Part shown: piece by piece, positions 1 to 6,825 of the stretch
Position numbering within the stretch: position 1 is the first letter of the stretch
How the letters are laid out: each line of letters starts with the position of its first letter
Position numbers and translations under genes: made by a program
The notes under the pieces: model-generated
Seen by the model: the letters and a program-made list of their open reading frames with translations, nothing else
Told to the model about the DNA's origin: nothing
Database searches by the model: none
Origin: an uncultured Fibrobacter sp.
GTDB lineage: Bacteria > Fibrobacterota > Fibrobacteria > Fibrobacterales > Fibrobacteraceae
DNA length: 18,608 nt
Reading direction: 5' to 3'
NCBI GenBank assembly: GCA_934699585.1
Contig: CAKUWY010000029.1
Coordinates: 1-18,608, forward strand

Positions 1-60
1 TCACACCCCACACCTCACACCTCACACCCCACACCCCACACCCCATAACTCACAACTCCC
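1..60. repeat. CA/CT-rich low-complexity spacer
   Basis: The first 60 bases are almost only C, A and T: imperfect repeats of CACACCCCA and CACACCT, ending in a CATAACTCACAACTC string just before the mpaA start codon. A close relative of that string (CATAACTCATTACTC) lies at 6101-6115, just upstream of another gene. There is no ribosome binding site in it. It looks like a recurring type of intergenic spacer; function unknown. Confidence 0.7.
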
Positions 61-61
61 T

Positions 62-754
62 ATGCTTTCCGGTTCCATCAAATTGAAATTCAAGCCTTAC
101 GGCACCAGCGTTCTCGGTGCGCCACTCCTGTATTTCCCTTGCAAGGGGGCTTGCCGTTTACTTGTATTGGCGGGCATCCATGGTGAAGAACCGGAGACCA
201 CATTCCTCTTGAGCCGAGCCTTGCGCGCCTTTGACAAGAACCTGGAATCGACAGCGTTCATCCTGTGCGCGAACCCCGATGGGGTGACTCTTGGAACTCG
301 CGGAAACGCCAACGGCGTTGACTTGAACCGGAACTTCCCGACAGAAAACTGGAGTGACGCTCCGGTGCATTCCCGCTCCATCTTGGAGGCGGAACGGGAC
401 ATGGAACTTTCCACAGGGGTAGCTCCTGCCAGTGAGCCGGAAACCAAAGGCTTAATCCAGCTGTTGAAAACCCTCGCGCCGCAGGCAGTGGTGGCACTCC
501 ACAGTCCCATCGGCTGCATTGACGCTCCCGAAGAAACGCCTCTTGTGAAGAATCTTCAGGCGGTGTTCAATGTTCCTTACGTTAAGGATATCGGATACAA
601 AACACCAGGCAGTTTTGGTACCTGGTGCAAGGAACGTAATCTGGAATGTGTTACGGTGGAACTTCCTCGCCTTGCTCCGGAGCTTTTGTACGAACGCTAC
701 GGGTTAAGCTTTGCGGAATTTCTAAAAAAATACCCCGGCACGCAGCCGGGGTGA
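62..754 (+). CDS. mpaA: Murein peptide amidase MpaA-like zinc carboxypeptidase (M14 family)
   Basis: The M14 zinc peptidase family member MpaA cleaves the bond between gamma-D-glutamate and meso-diaminopimelate in murein tripeptides in the cytoplasm, for cell-wall recycling. The 230 residues have the E. coli MpaA layout: an N-terminal YGTSVLGAPLLYFP block, zinc ligands H40 and E43 (HGEE), the NPDG segment near 71, the NANGVDLNRNFP block at 82-93, third zinc ligand H147 (ALHSP), and a candidate catalytic Glu at 200 (VELP). TPGSFGTWC at 181-189 also matches the family. There is no signal peptide, which fits a cytoplasmic recycling enzyme. Start: the ATG has no clear ribosome site, but the conserved N-terminus begins soon after it. 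The last codons double as an opposite-strand terminator, which fixes the tail KKYPGTQPG. Convergent with pssA. Identification is firm by motif; substrate is inferred from the family. Confidence 0.93.
   Translation: MLSGSIKLKFKPYGTSVLGAPLLYFPCKGACRLLVLAGIHGEEPETTFLLSRALRAFDKNLESTAFILCANPDGVTLGTRGNANGVDLNRNFPTENWSDAPVHSRSILEAERDMELSTGVAPASEPETKGLIQLLKTLAPQAVVALHSPIGCIDAPEETPLVKNLQAVFNVPYVKDIGYKTPGSFGTWCKERNLECVTVELPRLAPELLYERYGLSFAEFLKKYPGTQPG
723..751 (-). terminator. Rho-independent terminator of pssA, inside mpaA
   Basis: A perfect 7-bp inverted repeat CCCCGGC/GCCGGGG (733-739 and 745-751, 5-base loop) is followed on the minus strand by TATTTTTTT. This is a textbook intrinsic terminator for pssA, whose stop codon lies about 25 bases earlier. 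It lies wholly within the last codons of mpaA. On the plus strand the hairpin is followed by TGACATC and an A-run, so it should not terminate mpaA itself. Confidence 0.85.
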
Positions 755-775
755 CATCAAAAAAAATCCTAAGCT

Positions 776-1579
776 CTAGTCATTACTTTTCGAAGCCTTT
801 GCTTCTTCGATAATCTTGCTGCGGTTGATAAGGCCTACGCTAAAACCGATGACTAGGTAGCAGCCACCGAGAACAAGCAGGTATTCCAACACGTAGGGGA
901 CTTTTTCGGAAATGAACATGAACCCGGCAATGTAGGTGAGTACAATCAGTACACCTTGGAAAATATTGAAGGCCTTGTTCTTGCGGGGCTGAAGCTTGGG
1001 CAAGAACAGCGGGCTCACCATCAGGATACCTGTAGCAAGCATCACCACAACGGGGATAAATACCAGCGCAGAGTTGGGGTCGGTAAAGATTCCCTTGGAT
1101 TTCAGGAATACGACCAGGGTGGCGTTGATGGCACCTGCAAAGGTGGAGGGGAGTCCGGAAAAGTGATGGTGGTAGGTATCGGAATCGCAGGCGTTGTACT
1201 TGGCCAGGCGCATGGCGGCACAGAGCACGTAGATAGAGAAGGTCACCACCAGCAGGGCCGCGTTCTGTTCAAAGAACTGGGGGGCGCAAATCTTGTAGGT
1301 GAAGAACACGCAAAATGCAGGAGCAAGTCCGAAGGCAATCAGGTCGGCAAGGCTGTCGAACTGGGCTCCGAATTCGGAACTGGCGTTTACCAGGCGGGCG
1401 GCAAAACCGTCCAGCTTGTCCAAAAGCATGCTGAGCATCACGAAGTAGGCGCCCATGCGGAGCGTGTCGGTAGAGGTGAAGGAATCAAAGGCTCCCGTAA
1501 CCCAACAGATGGCAAAGACGCCCAACAAAAAGTTCATGCTGGTAAATGCATTTGGCAATATAAAACGAGACTTTCCCAC
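776..1579 (-). CDS. pssA: CDP-diacylglycerol-serine O-phosphatidyltransferase
   Basis: This is an integral membrane enzyme of the CDP-alcohol phosphatidyltransferase family that makes phosphatidylserine, the precursor of phosphatidylethanolamine, from CDP-diacylglycerol and serine. The full signature DGxxARx8Gx3Dx3D is present at residues 57-79 (D57, G58, A61, R62, G71, D75, D79 from the chosen start). An FSGLPSTFAGA segment follows, as in subclass II PssA proteins, with several hydrophobic helices over 267 residues. Start: a GTG at 1577-1579 has AAGGAG six bases upstream, and the protein then begins GKSRFILPNAFT like homologues. An ATG at 1606 would add nine residues but lies inside the predicted -7 promoter box, so it was rejected. 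The terminator sits within the convergent mpaA gene. Confidence 0.92.
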   Translation of the reverse strand: MGKSRFILPNAFTSMNFLLGVFAICWVTGAFDSFTSTDTLRMGAYFVMLSMLLDKLDGFAARLVNASSEFGAQFDSLADLIAFGLAPAFCVFFTYKICAPQFFEQNAALLVVTFSIYVLCAAMRLAKYNACDSDTYHHHFSGLPSTFAGAINATLVVFLKSKGIFTDPNSALVFIPVVVMLATGILMVSPLFLPKLQPRKNKAFNIFQGVLIVLTYIAGFMFISEKVPYVLEYLLVLGGCYLVIGFSVGLINRSKIIEEAKASKSND

Positions 1580-1603
1580 GATCAACTCCTTGTTTTTACG
1601 GCA

Positions 1604-1611
1604 CAAATCTA
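1604..1611 (-). promoter_or_regulatory. TAnnTTTG -7 box of pssA
   Basis: The minus strand reads TAGATTTG, a perfect match to the Bacteroidota -7 consensus TAnnTTTG. It would start transcription near 1599, giving a leader of about 20 bases that contains the AAGGAG (1586-1591) and the GTG start at 1579. No clear TTG was seen at the -33 position. Confidence 0.5.
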
Positions 1612-1641
1612 AAAATTTAATTCGGGACAGATTCTAACTCT

Positions 1642-1661
1642 GAAATCCGAAATCCGAAATC
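1642..1661. repeat. Heptamer tandem repeat GAAATCC x3
   Basis: GAAATCC is repeated twice and followed by GAAATC, running into the stop codon of the solute-binding protein gene (TGA on the minus strand, 1660-1662). It fills the short gap between that gene and the pssA promoter. No hairpin or other function is visible. Confidence 0.6.
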
Positions 1662-3420
1662 ATTTTACGGCCTGAATTTCCCACAGGGCTTTCACTCCGG
1701 CGGCAACAATCAAGTGCTGTGGCGGTGCGTAGGGATTTTCTTCGGTGGGGAAATTGGTCCAGTGCTTGGTGGAGAACTGGTAGTACTGGGTCGGCCTGTA
1801 CATGATCGGAAGAACCGGTATGGTTTCCATGAAAATCTTGTTCAGCTCGCGGTAGGCAAGTGTAAGTTCCGCTTCGTTCCGTATTGTGGGAATCTTGTCC
1901 AGGAGCTTATTTGCGGCGCTGTTGCTGAAACGACCCTGGTTGGAGAAGGCGTCCTCGCCTACAGGTTTGAGCCCGATGGGGCCCATAATTTGGGAGAACC
2001 TTGTCCAGGGCGTAGCGGCAGAGAGCTCGGCGGTTTGGGTTTTCATGGCGAGGTCGAATGTTCCATGACGTAGGTCCTTGTCCCAAACGCCATAGTCCAC
2101 GAAGTATTCTTCGGCGGGAATTCCGATTTCCTTAAAGGTTCCGGCGATAACTTTGATGGCGTCTTCCCAGTCGGTCCAGCCTTGGGGGCATTCCAACTTG
2201 ATGGGGCGGATAGGGACGCCCTCGGGGTCTATGAGAGCGCCTTCGGAATTCCATGAGTAGCCAGCCTCTTTCAGGATATTGCGGGCCTTGTCCAGGTCGA
2301 ATTCGTAGCCGTACTTCTCGGCATCTTCTTTGTTGAAGAACTTGCTTTCTGTGCCAAAGGGCAAAATAAAACCAGATTGCATGGCCGGCGTGTAGTTGGA
2401 AATGGCCCGGGACTTGACTTTCTCGAAGTTGATGCTGTGGGCAAGAGCCCTGCGGAAGGCGACATCACTAAATGGTTTTTGGTGATGGGCTATCAAAAGC
2501 GTAGTAATGGACCCCGGCTGGTGGTACGGTTCGTTCCTGCTCCAGGCGCGAATGCTGTCTTTGACCTTGTCCCAGATTCGAGGAAGGAAAATGGAGGACA
2601 CGTCCAAGTTGCCCTTGACCATGGCGCTGTTGAAGTGGTTGTTGCCGTTGTACAGGGAGTGAATGATATACTTTGGTGCAGGCTTTTTGCCACCGTGCTT
2701 TGCGTTGCCCCAGTAATCGTCGTTTCTTTCCAAGACAATCTTGTCGGGGGAAAACGCTTTTAGTTCATAAGGGCCGGACGCTACAGGATGGTCATCGTTT
2801 TTGAATGCCGTAACCTTGGCCATGTCGTATGTCTCGTTGTTCACTGCTCCCAGAATAACAGGGCCAAAGACTTTTTTGGGGAGAATGGAAGTTTCCGCTA
2901 TGGCGTTTAGAAGAATCAGGGGGTTCCTGTTTTCCTTGTTCAAGGAGAACGTAATGTTGTTGTTCTTGTCTGCCGAAATACTCTTGATATAGTTCCAGTT
3001 GCCATGCCTTGGGGTGGGGAGGATAGAATCGATGAAGAATGAGAAAATAACATCGTCCACGGATACAGGTTCGCCGTTATTCCATTTGGCTCTTTCGTCT
3101 AGGTGGACGATGATAGCGTCGTCGGTTTGCTTGAAACTGTCGGCAAGCATGGGCTCCAGTTCGCCACTTAGTTGGTTGTAAGTGACCAGGGTTTCGTACA
3201 TGAGCCGCACATTCCCGTCGATGGGGAAGTTGGGGTCGTAGTCCAGGGGGTTGAACGTTGACGGAGGCGCCCAGTCAAAGCCGCCAATGTAAAGAGTCTC
3301 GCTTCTAGGGTATTCCTGCTGATCTTGGGCAACTTCGGCCTTTTCTTCGGTCTTGCAACCGGAGAAAGTAAGCAGGAAACCGGCAAGGGCAATGGTGCTG
3401 AAAATGCTAAAGCGGTTCAA
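1660..3420 (-). CDS. Family 5 extracellular solute-binding lipoprotein (ABC transporter, peptide type)
   Basis: This is a lipid-anchored binding protein of the SBP_bac_5 family (DppA/OppA/NikA type), expected to deliver peptides or similar solutes to an ABC importer. From the chosen start it has a basic N-terminus, a hydrophobic stretch and a lipobox ending SGC (lipidated Cys22). Family segments follow: a YETLVTYN stretch, LERNDDYWG, FRRALAHSINFEKV and an AGYSW region, over about 586 residues. Start: TTG at 3418-3420 with AGAAGG nine bases upstream. A GTG at 3453 is possible, but it precedes the predicted -7 promoter box at 3443-3450 and has no ribosome site. No permease or ATPase gene is adjacent, so it is an orphan here. 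The ligand cannot be told from sequence. Confidence 0.88.
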   Translation of the reverse strand: MNRFSIFSTIALAGFLLTFSGCKTEEKAEVAQDQQEYPRSETLYIGGFDWAPPSTFNPLDYDPNFPIDGNVRLMYETLVTYNQLSGELEPMLADSFKQTDDAIIVHLDERAKWNNGEPVSVDDVIFSFFIDSILPTPRHGNWNYIKSISADKNNNITFSLNKENRNPLILLNAIAETSILPKKVFGPVILGAVNNETYDMAKVTAFKNDDHPVASGPYELKAFSPDKIVLERNDDYWGNAKHGGKKPAPKYIIHSLYNGNNHFNSAMVKGNLDVSSIFLPRIWDKVKDSIRAWSRNEPYHQPGSITTLLIAHHQKPFSDVAFRRALAHSINFEKVKSRAISNYTPAMQSGFILPFGTESKFFNKEDAEKYGYEFDLDKARNILKEAGYSWNSEGALIDPEGVPIRPIKLECPQGWTDWEDAIKVIAGTFKEIGIPAEEYFVDYGVWDKDLRHGTFDLAMKTQTAELSAATPWTRFSQIMGPIGLKPVGEDAFSNQGRFSNSAANKLLDKIPTIRNEAELTLAYRELNKIFMETIPVLPIMYRPTQYYQFSTKHWTNFPTEENPYAPPQHLIVAAGVKALWEIQAVK

Positions 3421-3442
3421 GAGTTTTTTCCTTCTAAAATCC

Positions 3443-3450
3443 CAAATATA
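3443..3450 (-). promoter_or_regulatory. TAnnTTTG -7 box of the solute-binding protein gene
   Basis: The minus strand reads TATATTTG, a full match to TAnnTTTG. The transcript would begin near 3438, just ahead of the AGAAGG (3430-3435) and the TTG start at 3420. No convincing -33 element was seen. Confidence 0.5.
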
Positions 3451-3499
3451 CACGAAAAATGTAATGTTTTTTTGGGGAGAAATCTACTGTTTCTTCTTT

Positions 3500-3519
3500 A
3501 AAAACTGTCCAAATTGGAC
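3500..3519 (-). terminator. Possible weak terminator of the propeller gene
   Basis: An inverted repeat GTCCAATTTGGAC on the minus strand (3507-3519) is followed by AGTTTTTA. The stem is short and AT-rich, with five usable base pairs and a tri-loop, so this is a weak intrinsic terminator at best. It lies between the propeller gene stop (3543) and the next gene's promoter box. The dyad could instead be an operator. Confidence 0.35.
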
Positions 3520-3542
3520 TAATTGTGGCACAAATTGCCCGT

Positions 3543-6068
3543 TTATAAGGGAAAACCGTAAAGAAGCCGTTTGGATGAGGCGCTGAAAAGGGTCTTGTTT
3601 AGAATAAACGGGGTTCCTGCCCCTCCGGGAGTGCTAAAACGCCTAACGGACTTCCCGTCTGAAAGGGAGATGGCGATGACTTCGTTTCCCTGATCCAGCC
3701 AAGCGACGTCTTCATCAACAAAGGGTTTGGAAAAGATGGAACTTTTCCCTTGGTATTTCCACAGGGGTGTTCCGGCGATTGTATATAGAAGGACACTTTG
3801 GTTAGCGAGTCCTACCAGGATGAAGTCTGTTCCTTGACGTTTGAATGCTTGCAAGGAAGCGATAGGGGATTCCATTAAAATCTGTAGAGGGTCCTTGTCC
3901 GGATGTCTGGAATCGAAAATAAATAGCCTGTTGTTATTCGTGGCGAGAACCATTATTGAATCGGCGTAGGTCATTTGGGAAACCCCGGTTTGGATTCGAC
4001 CGGATTCCTGCTTGATTAAGCCTGAGCCCTCCCAGAGATGGGTGATGTTTCCTTCTAGGCTTGTCGCTATGATTTGAGATTCATCCCTTGCAAAAAGAAA
4101 AGGCAAGTCAAAAATTTTTCGTGACCAAGCGAGCTTCCCGTCGGGTCTAATGAGTTTCATTAAAAATCCATTCCATGTGGATATGTAAATGGCGTCGGTT
4201 TCGAGAACGATATTGAACGCCTTTCCTGGAAGCTGGAGGGTTGTTTTTTTACCGTCTTTGTTGAGTTCATAAACGCTCAGGTTGTATCCAGAAGCTAATA
4301 GCAATGACTTTTCATCGCTGCCAATGACGGGGCTGTTATCCATCTTGGACAGGGCCCTTGTCCATCGTTGTTCTCCGGTTTCTGCATTGATGCAAATGAG
4401 GCGGCTTGCGGCAGGGTCTATGGTGTAGAGGTTTTTCTTGCTACCGAAAAACTGTGGGTATTTTGTTTTGGGCGAAACGTTTAGCAGGCTCACAAATTTG
4501 GCTCCAATGGCCTTGCTATAACGGTTAAGTATGAGAGGGGTTATTTGGGGGTTGCTGACGGAAAGTCTGACCGCTTCGGACCAAGCCTTTTGACGTTCTT
4601 GCTCTTTACCTTGGGAGTTCTCCAATTGTAGCGCCTTGAACAGCCATGCCTCGGCATTGCCGGGCTCTAATTTTAAAAGAGAATCTAAAATGGAAGACAG
4701 CTTGTCCCATTGGGATGTTTCTGCAAGAATTGCCGCACGCTGGGAAAGAATGGAAGAAGCAAGGGGTGTCTTGCCGTAATAGTGAGCGGCGATACCTTGT
4801 AGTGAAAGACCGTCAAAACTCAGGTAGATGTTTCCATCGGTATGTATGGGTTCAACCGAGATGGGCCGCGCAAAATTAAAGTTCCAAAGAGGACGAAGCA
4901 GGGTATCGACTACGATAAGAGCGCCTTCGCTGGTAAAAAGGCCAAGGGTTCCTATTGCCAAAGTGTGTATTCTGTCGGCATCGCTTCGTATGGCTGTGAT
5001 GGTCTTACCGGTTACTAAATCGATTAGGGATATGCGACCGGAAGCTTCGAGAACGGAAATGTTCTTGCCGAAGGGGACGATGTATTCCACATTGTTGAAT
5101 GGTTCTTTCCAGCGAGGTTCTGTTGAATTTTGAGGGGTATAACAGAAAAGGTTTCCCCCGGAATAGAAGATGATGCTGTTTTTGATAGAGGTGACGCGCT
5201 GGATTGCGTCGTATTGACTTATGGAGAATGATTCTGAAAGATTTTCTTCAGCTAAAAAATGGAGGGCATTGTCGGGGCAATTCATGACAAAATGTCCGGT
5301 GGCGGCGAAATACATTTCCAGTTGGCACTCGCCGTACTTGTCGCTAGATTGCTCCAAGTCTCCCTTCTTGTTGATGAGGATGATTGCGTAATCGCCTTGA
5401 ACAAGGGCCTTGTTTTCGCTGATGGCAATGCCTTTGGGATTTTTTATGGGGAAAGATTTTGCCTTGTGGATGTTGTTTAATGGCTTGAAAAGAATGCTGT
5501 CCGCCTCTGGAGTAGAGTACCAAATGCCGGTGTTGTTGATTTGCAGGATGTCATTTTTTTCTTGAAGCCCGGTGGGAACATTTATCAGGGAGTCGTTTAA
5601 AATTTTAAAGACGCTTCCGTTTTGCAAATAGATGAATGTTGGAGTTCCCTTAAAAAATTTTTTTAGGGGGGACTTTAATCGAAGTGTTTTTTTCTGGATG
5701 TATTCGGGCTCATTTGCTGTTGCGGCTATTCTTTCGGCGACCCAATAGGCCTTGTCTGGACTTTCTTTAGATTGGAGGCTCTGCCTATAATAGAGGTTGG
5801 CCGATTGCCTGTTGCCCGCCAACTCCTGGATTTTCCCCAAATAAAAGCTGGCTTGTTCCTTGTCTTCTGAATCGCCTTCACTGACTACTTTTTCTAAAAT
5901 GCCGATGGCCTTTGAAAATTCTCCCTTCATTTCGAAGCGGTACAGGGCCTCTTGAATAGAGGATTCCATCTTTTTGGCATCTGCAAACGATACTATGCCG
6001 AACAGCCACACAAGCATTATTGCCGTGCGTATTGCGAAATGTCCTATGTCCAATCTGCGGTTCAACAT
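3543..6068 (-). CDS. Secreted TPR / PQQ-like beta-propeller protein
   Basis: No specific family was recognised. From the chosen start the protein has 841 residues: a signal peptide at 1-31 ending FADA; TPR-like helices at about 36-105; beta-propeller-like repeats at about 140-430; a second TPR-like stretch at about 440-505 (LEPGNAEAWLFKALQLE); and PQQ/BamB-like repeats at about 530-841, where ETGEQRWTRAL and DGKLAWSRKI are typical blade motifs. It is probably a periplasmic or surface scaffold binding other proteins. Start: ATG 6066-6068 gives a normal signal peptide. An ATG at 6110 would add 14 polar residues read from a spacer-like string, and neither has a clear ribosome site. It follows the response regulator directly and is probably the last gene of that operon, so it may be a partner or output of the signalling pair. 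Confidence 0.75.
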   Translation of the reverse strand: MLNRRLDIGHFAIRTAIMLVWLFGIVSFADAKKMESSIQEALYRFEMKGEFSKAIGILEKVVSEGDSEDKEQASFYLGKIQELAGNRQSANLYYRQSLQSKESPDKAYWVAERIAATANEPEYIQKKTLRLKSPLKKFFKGTPTFIYLQNGSVFKILNDSLINVPTGLQEKNDILQINNTGIWYSTPEADSILFKPLNNIHKAKSFPIKNPKGIAISENKALVQGDYAIILINKKGDLEQSSDKYGECQLEMYFAATGHFVMNCPDNALHFLAEENLSESFSISQYDAIQRVTSIKNSIIFYSGGNLFCYTPQNSTEPRWKEPFNNVEYIVPFGKNISVLEASGRISLIDLVTGKTITAIRSDADRIHTLAIGTLGLFTSEGALIVVDTLLRPLWNFNFARPISVEPIHTDGNIYLSFDGLSLQGIAAHYYGKTPLASSILSQRAAILAETSQWDKLSSILDSLLKLEPGNAEAWLFKALQLENSQGKEQERQKAWSEAVRLSVSNPQITPLILNRYSKAIGAKFVSLLNVSPKTKYPQFFGSKKNLYTIDPAASRLICINAETGEQRWTRALSKMDNSPVIGSDEKSLLLASGYNLSVYELNKDGKKTTLQLPGKAFNIVLETDAIYISTWNGFLMKLIRPDGKLAWSRKIFDLPFLFARDESQIIATSLEGNITHLWEGSGLIKQESGRIQTGVSQMTYADSIMVLATNNNRLFIFDSRHPDKDPLQILMESPIASLQAFKRQGTDFILVGLANQSVLLYTIAGTPLWKYQGKSSIFSKPFVDEDVAWLDQGNEVIAISLSDGKSVRRFSTPGGAGTPFILNKTLFSASSKRLLYGFPL

Positions 6069-6100
6069 TTTTTTTCGGCCATCAGTTTTCAGTCGTATCT

Positions 6101-6120
6101 CATAACTCATTACTCGTCAC
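6101..6120. repeat. CATAACTCA-type intergenic spacer string
   Basis: CATAACTCATTACTC followed by GTCAC lies between the response regulator and the propeller gene. It matches the string at 44-58 in 13 of 15 positions and is similar in character. The match supports reading 6069-6116 as spacer, not as N-terminal codons of the propeller protein. Confidence 0.45.
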
Positions 6121-6824
6121 ACATCAAACTTATATCCGGCACCTCTGATAGAAAGAATTATTTTCGGGTTGGCTTGGTCATCTTCCAATTTTTTGCGAAG
6201 GTTCACAATGTGGTTGTCAATAGTTCTGGTAGAGGGCATATTGTCGGTGGTGTAGCCCCAGATGTCTTGCAGCAGGTCTTCTCGTAGGACTACTTCGCCC
6301 TTGTGCTGCCAGAAATACTTGAGAATCTGGAATTCCCTGGCGGACATTTCCAAGGGAACCCCCCCCTTGGTGGCTTCGTATTTTTTGAAATCCAGGTGGA
6401 TGTCCGCAAAATCTACTACATCGGTAGAATTTTGCACTTGTGCTGGGGAGGCGTCTGTATCGACTCTTCGGAGGAACGCCTTGACGCGGGCCAAAAGTTC
6501 CAGAATGGAGAAGGGCTTGGTCACGTAGTCGTCAGCTCCCATTTCAAGCCCGGCCACCTTGCTGGTCTCTTCGGTCTTGGCGGTCAGCATGATGATGAAC
6601 GTTTGCGGGTGTTTCTTGCGGATAACGCGACAGACCTCGAACCCGCTTTTTTTGGGAATCATCAAGTCGAGAATTACCAAGTGCGGCATAAATGAATCCG
6701 CCTTGGCAATGGCTTCTTCACCATCGGCAGCGGTTTCTACGATGTAATTCTCCAGCTCAAAATTGTCCTGCAGACCGAGCCGGATGATTTCTTCGTCTTC
6801 TACGATGAGGATTTTGTGTTGCAT
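6117..6824 (-). CDS. OmpR/PhoB-family response regulator
   Basis: This is the DNA-binding partner of the upstream histidine kinase. The receiver domain (residues 1-120) has the acidic pocket D10-E11-E12, phospho-acceptor D53 (VILDLMIP), T81 and K103 (TKPF). A winged-helix domain (about 130-235) ends with the usual STRTIDNHIVNLRKKLE recognition helix and RGAGYKF hairpin. Its 235 residues are normal for the family, and no key residue is missing. The ATG lies one base after the kinase TAG stop, with AAGGTGG as ribosome site inside the kinase 3' end, so the two are co-transcribed and probably translationally coupled. Target genes are unknown; the downstream propeller gene is an obvious candidate. 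Confidence 0.95.
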   Translation of the reverse strand: MQHKILIVEDEEIIRLGLQDNFELENYIVETAADGEEAIAKADSFMPHLVILDLMIPKKSGFEVCRVIRKKHPQTFIIMLTAKTEETSKVAGLEMGADDYVTKPFSILELLARVKAFLRRVDTDASPAQVQNSTDVVDFADIHLDFKKYEATKGGVPLEMSAREFQILKYFWQHKGEVVLREDLLQDIWGYTTDNMPSTRTIDNHIVNLRKKLEDDQANPKIILSIRGAGYKFDV

Positions 6825-6825
6825 G

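Noticed and set aside
956..1612. A 218-codon plus-strand frame opposite pssA
   Set aside because: pssA carries the complete CDP-alcohol transferase signature; the antisense product is low-complexity.
6069..6110. The upstream ATG at 6110 as the start of the propeller protein
   Set aside because: It would put 14 polar residues before a normal signal peptide, and the codons come from a spacer-like string; kept only as an alternative.
6125..6132. TAAGTTTG on the minus strand as a promoter for the propeller gene
   Set aside because: It is formed by the conserved YKF codons at the end of the response regulator, so it is probably chance.
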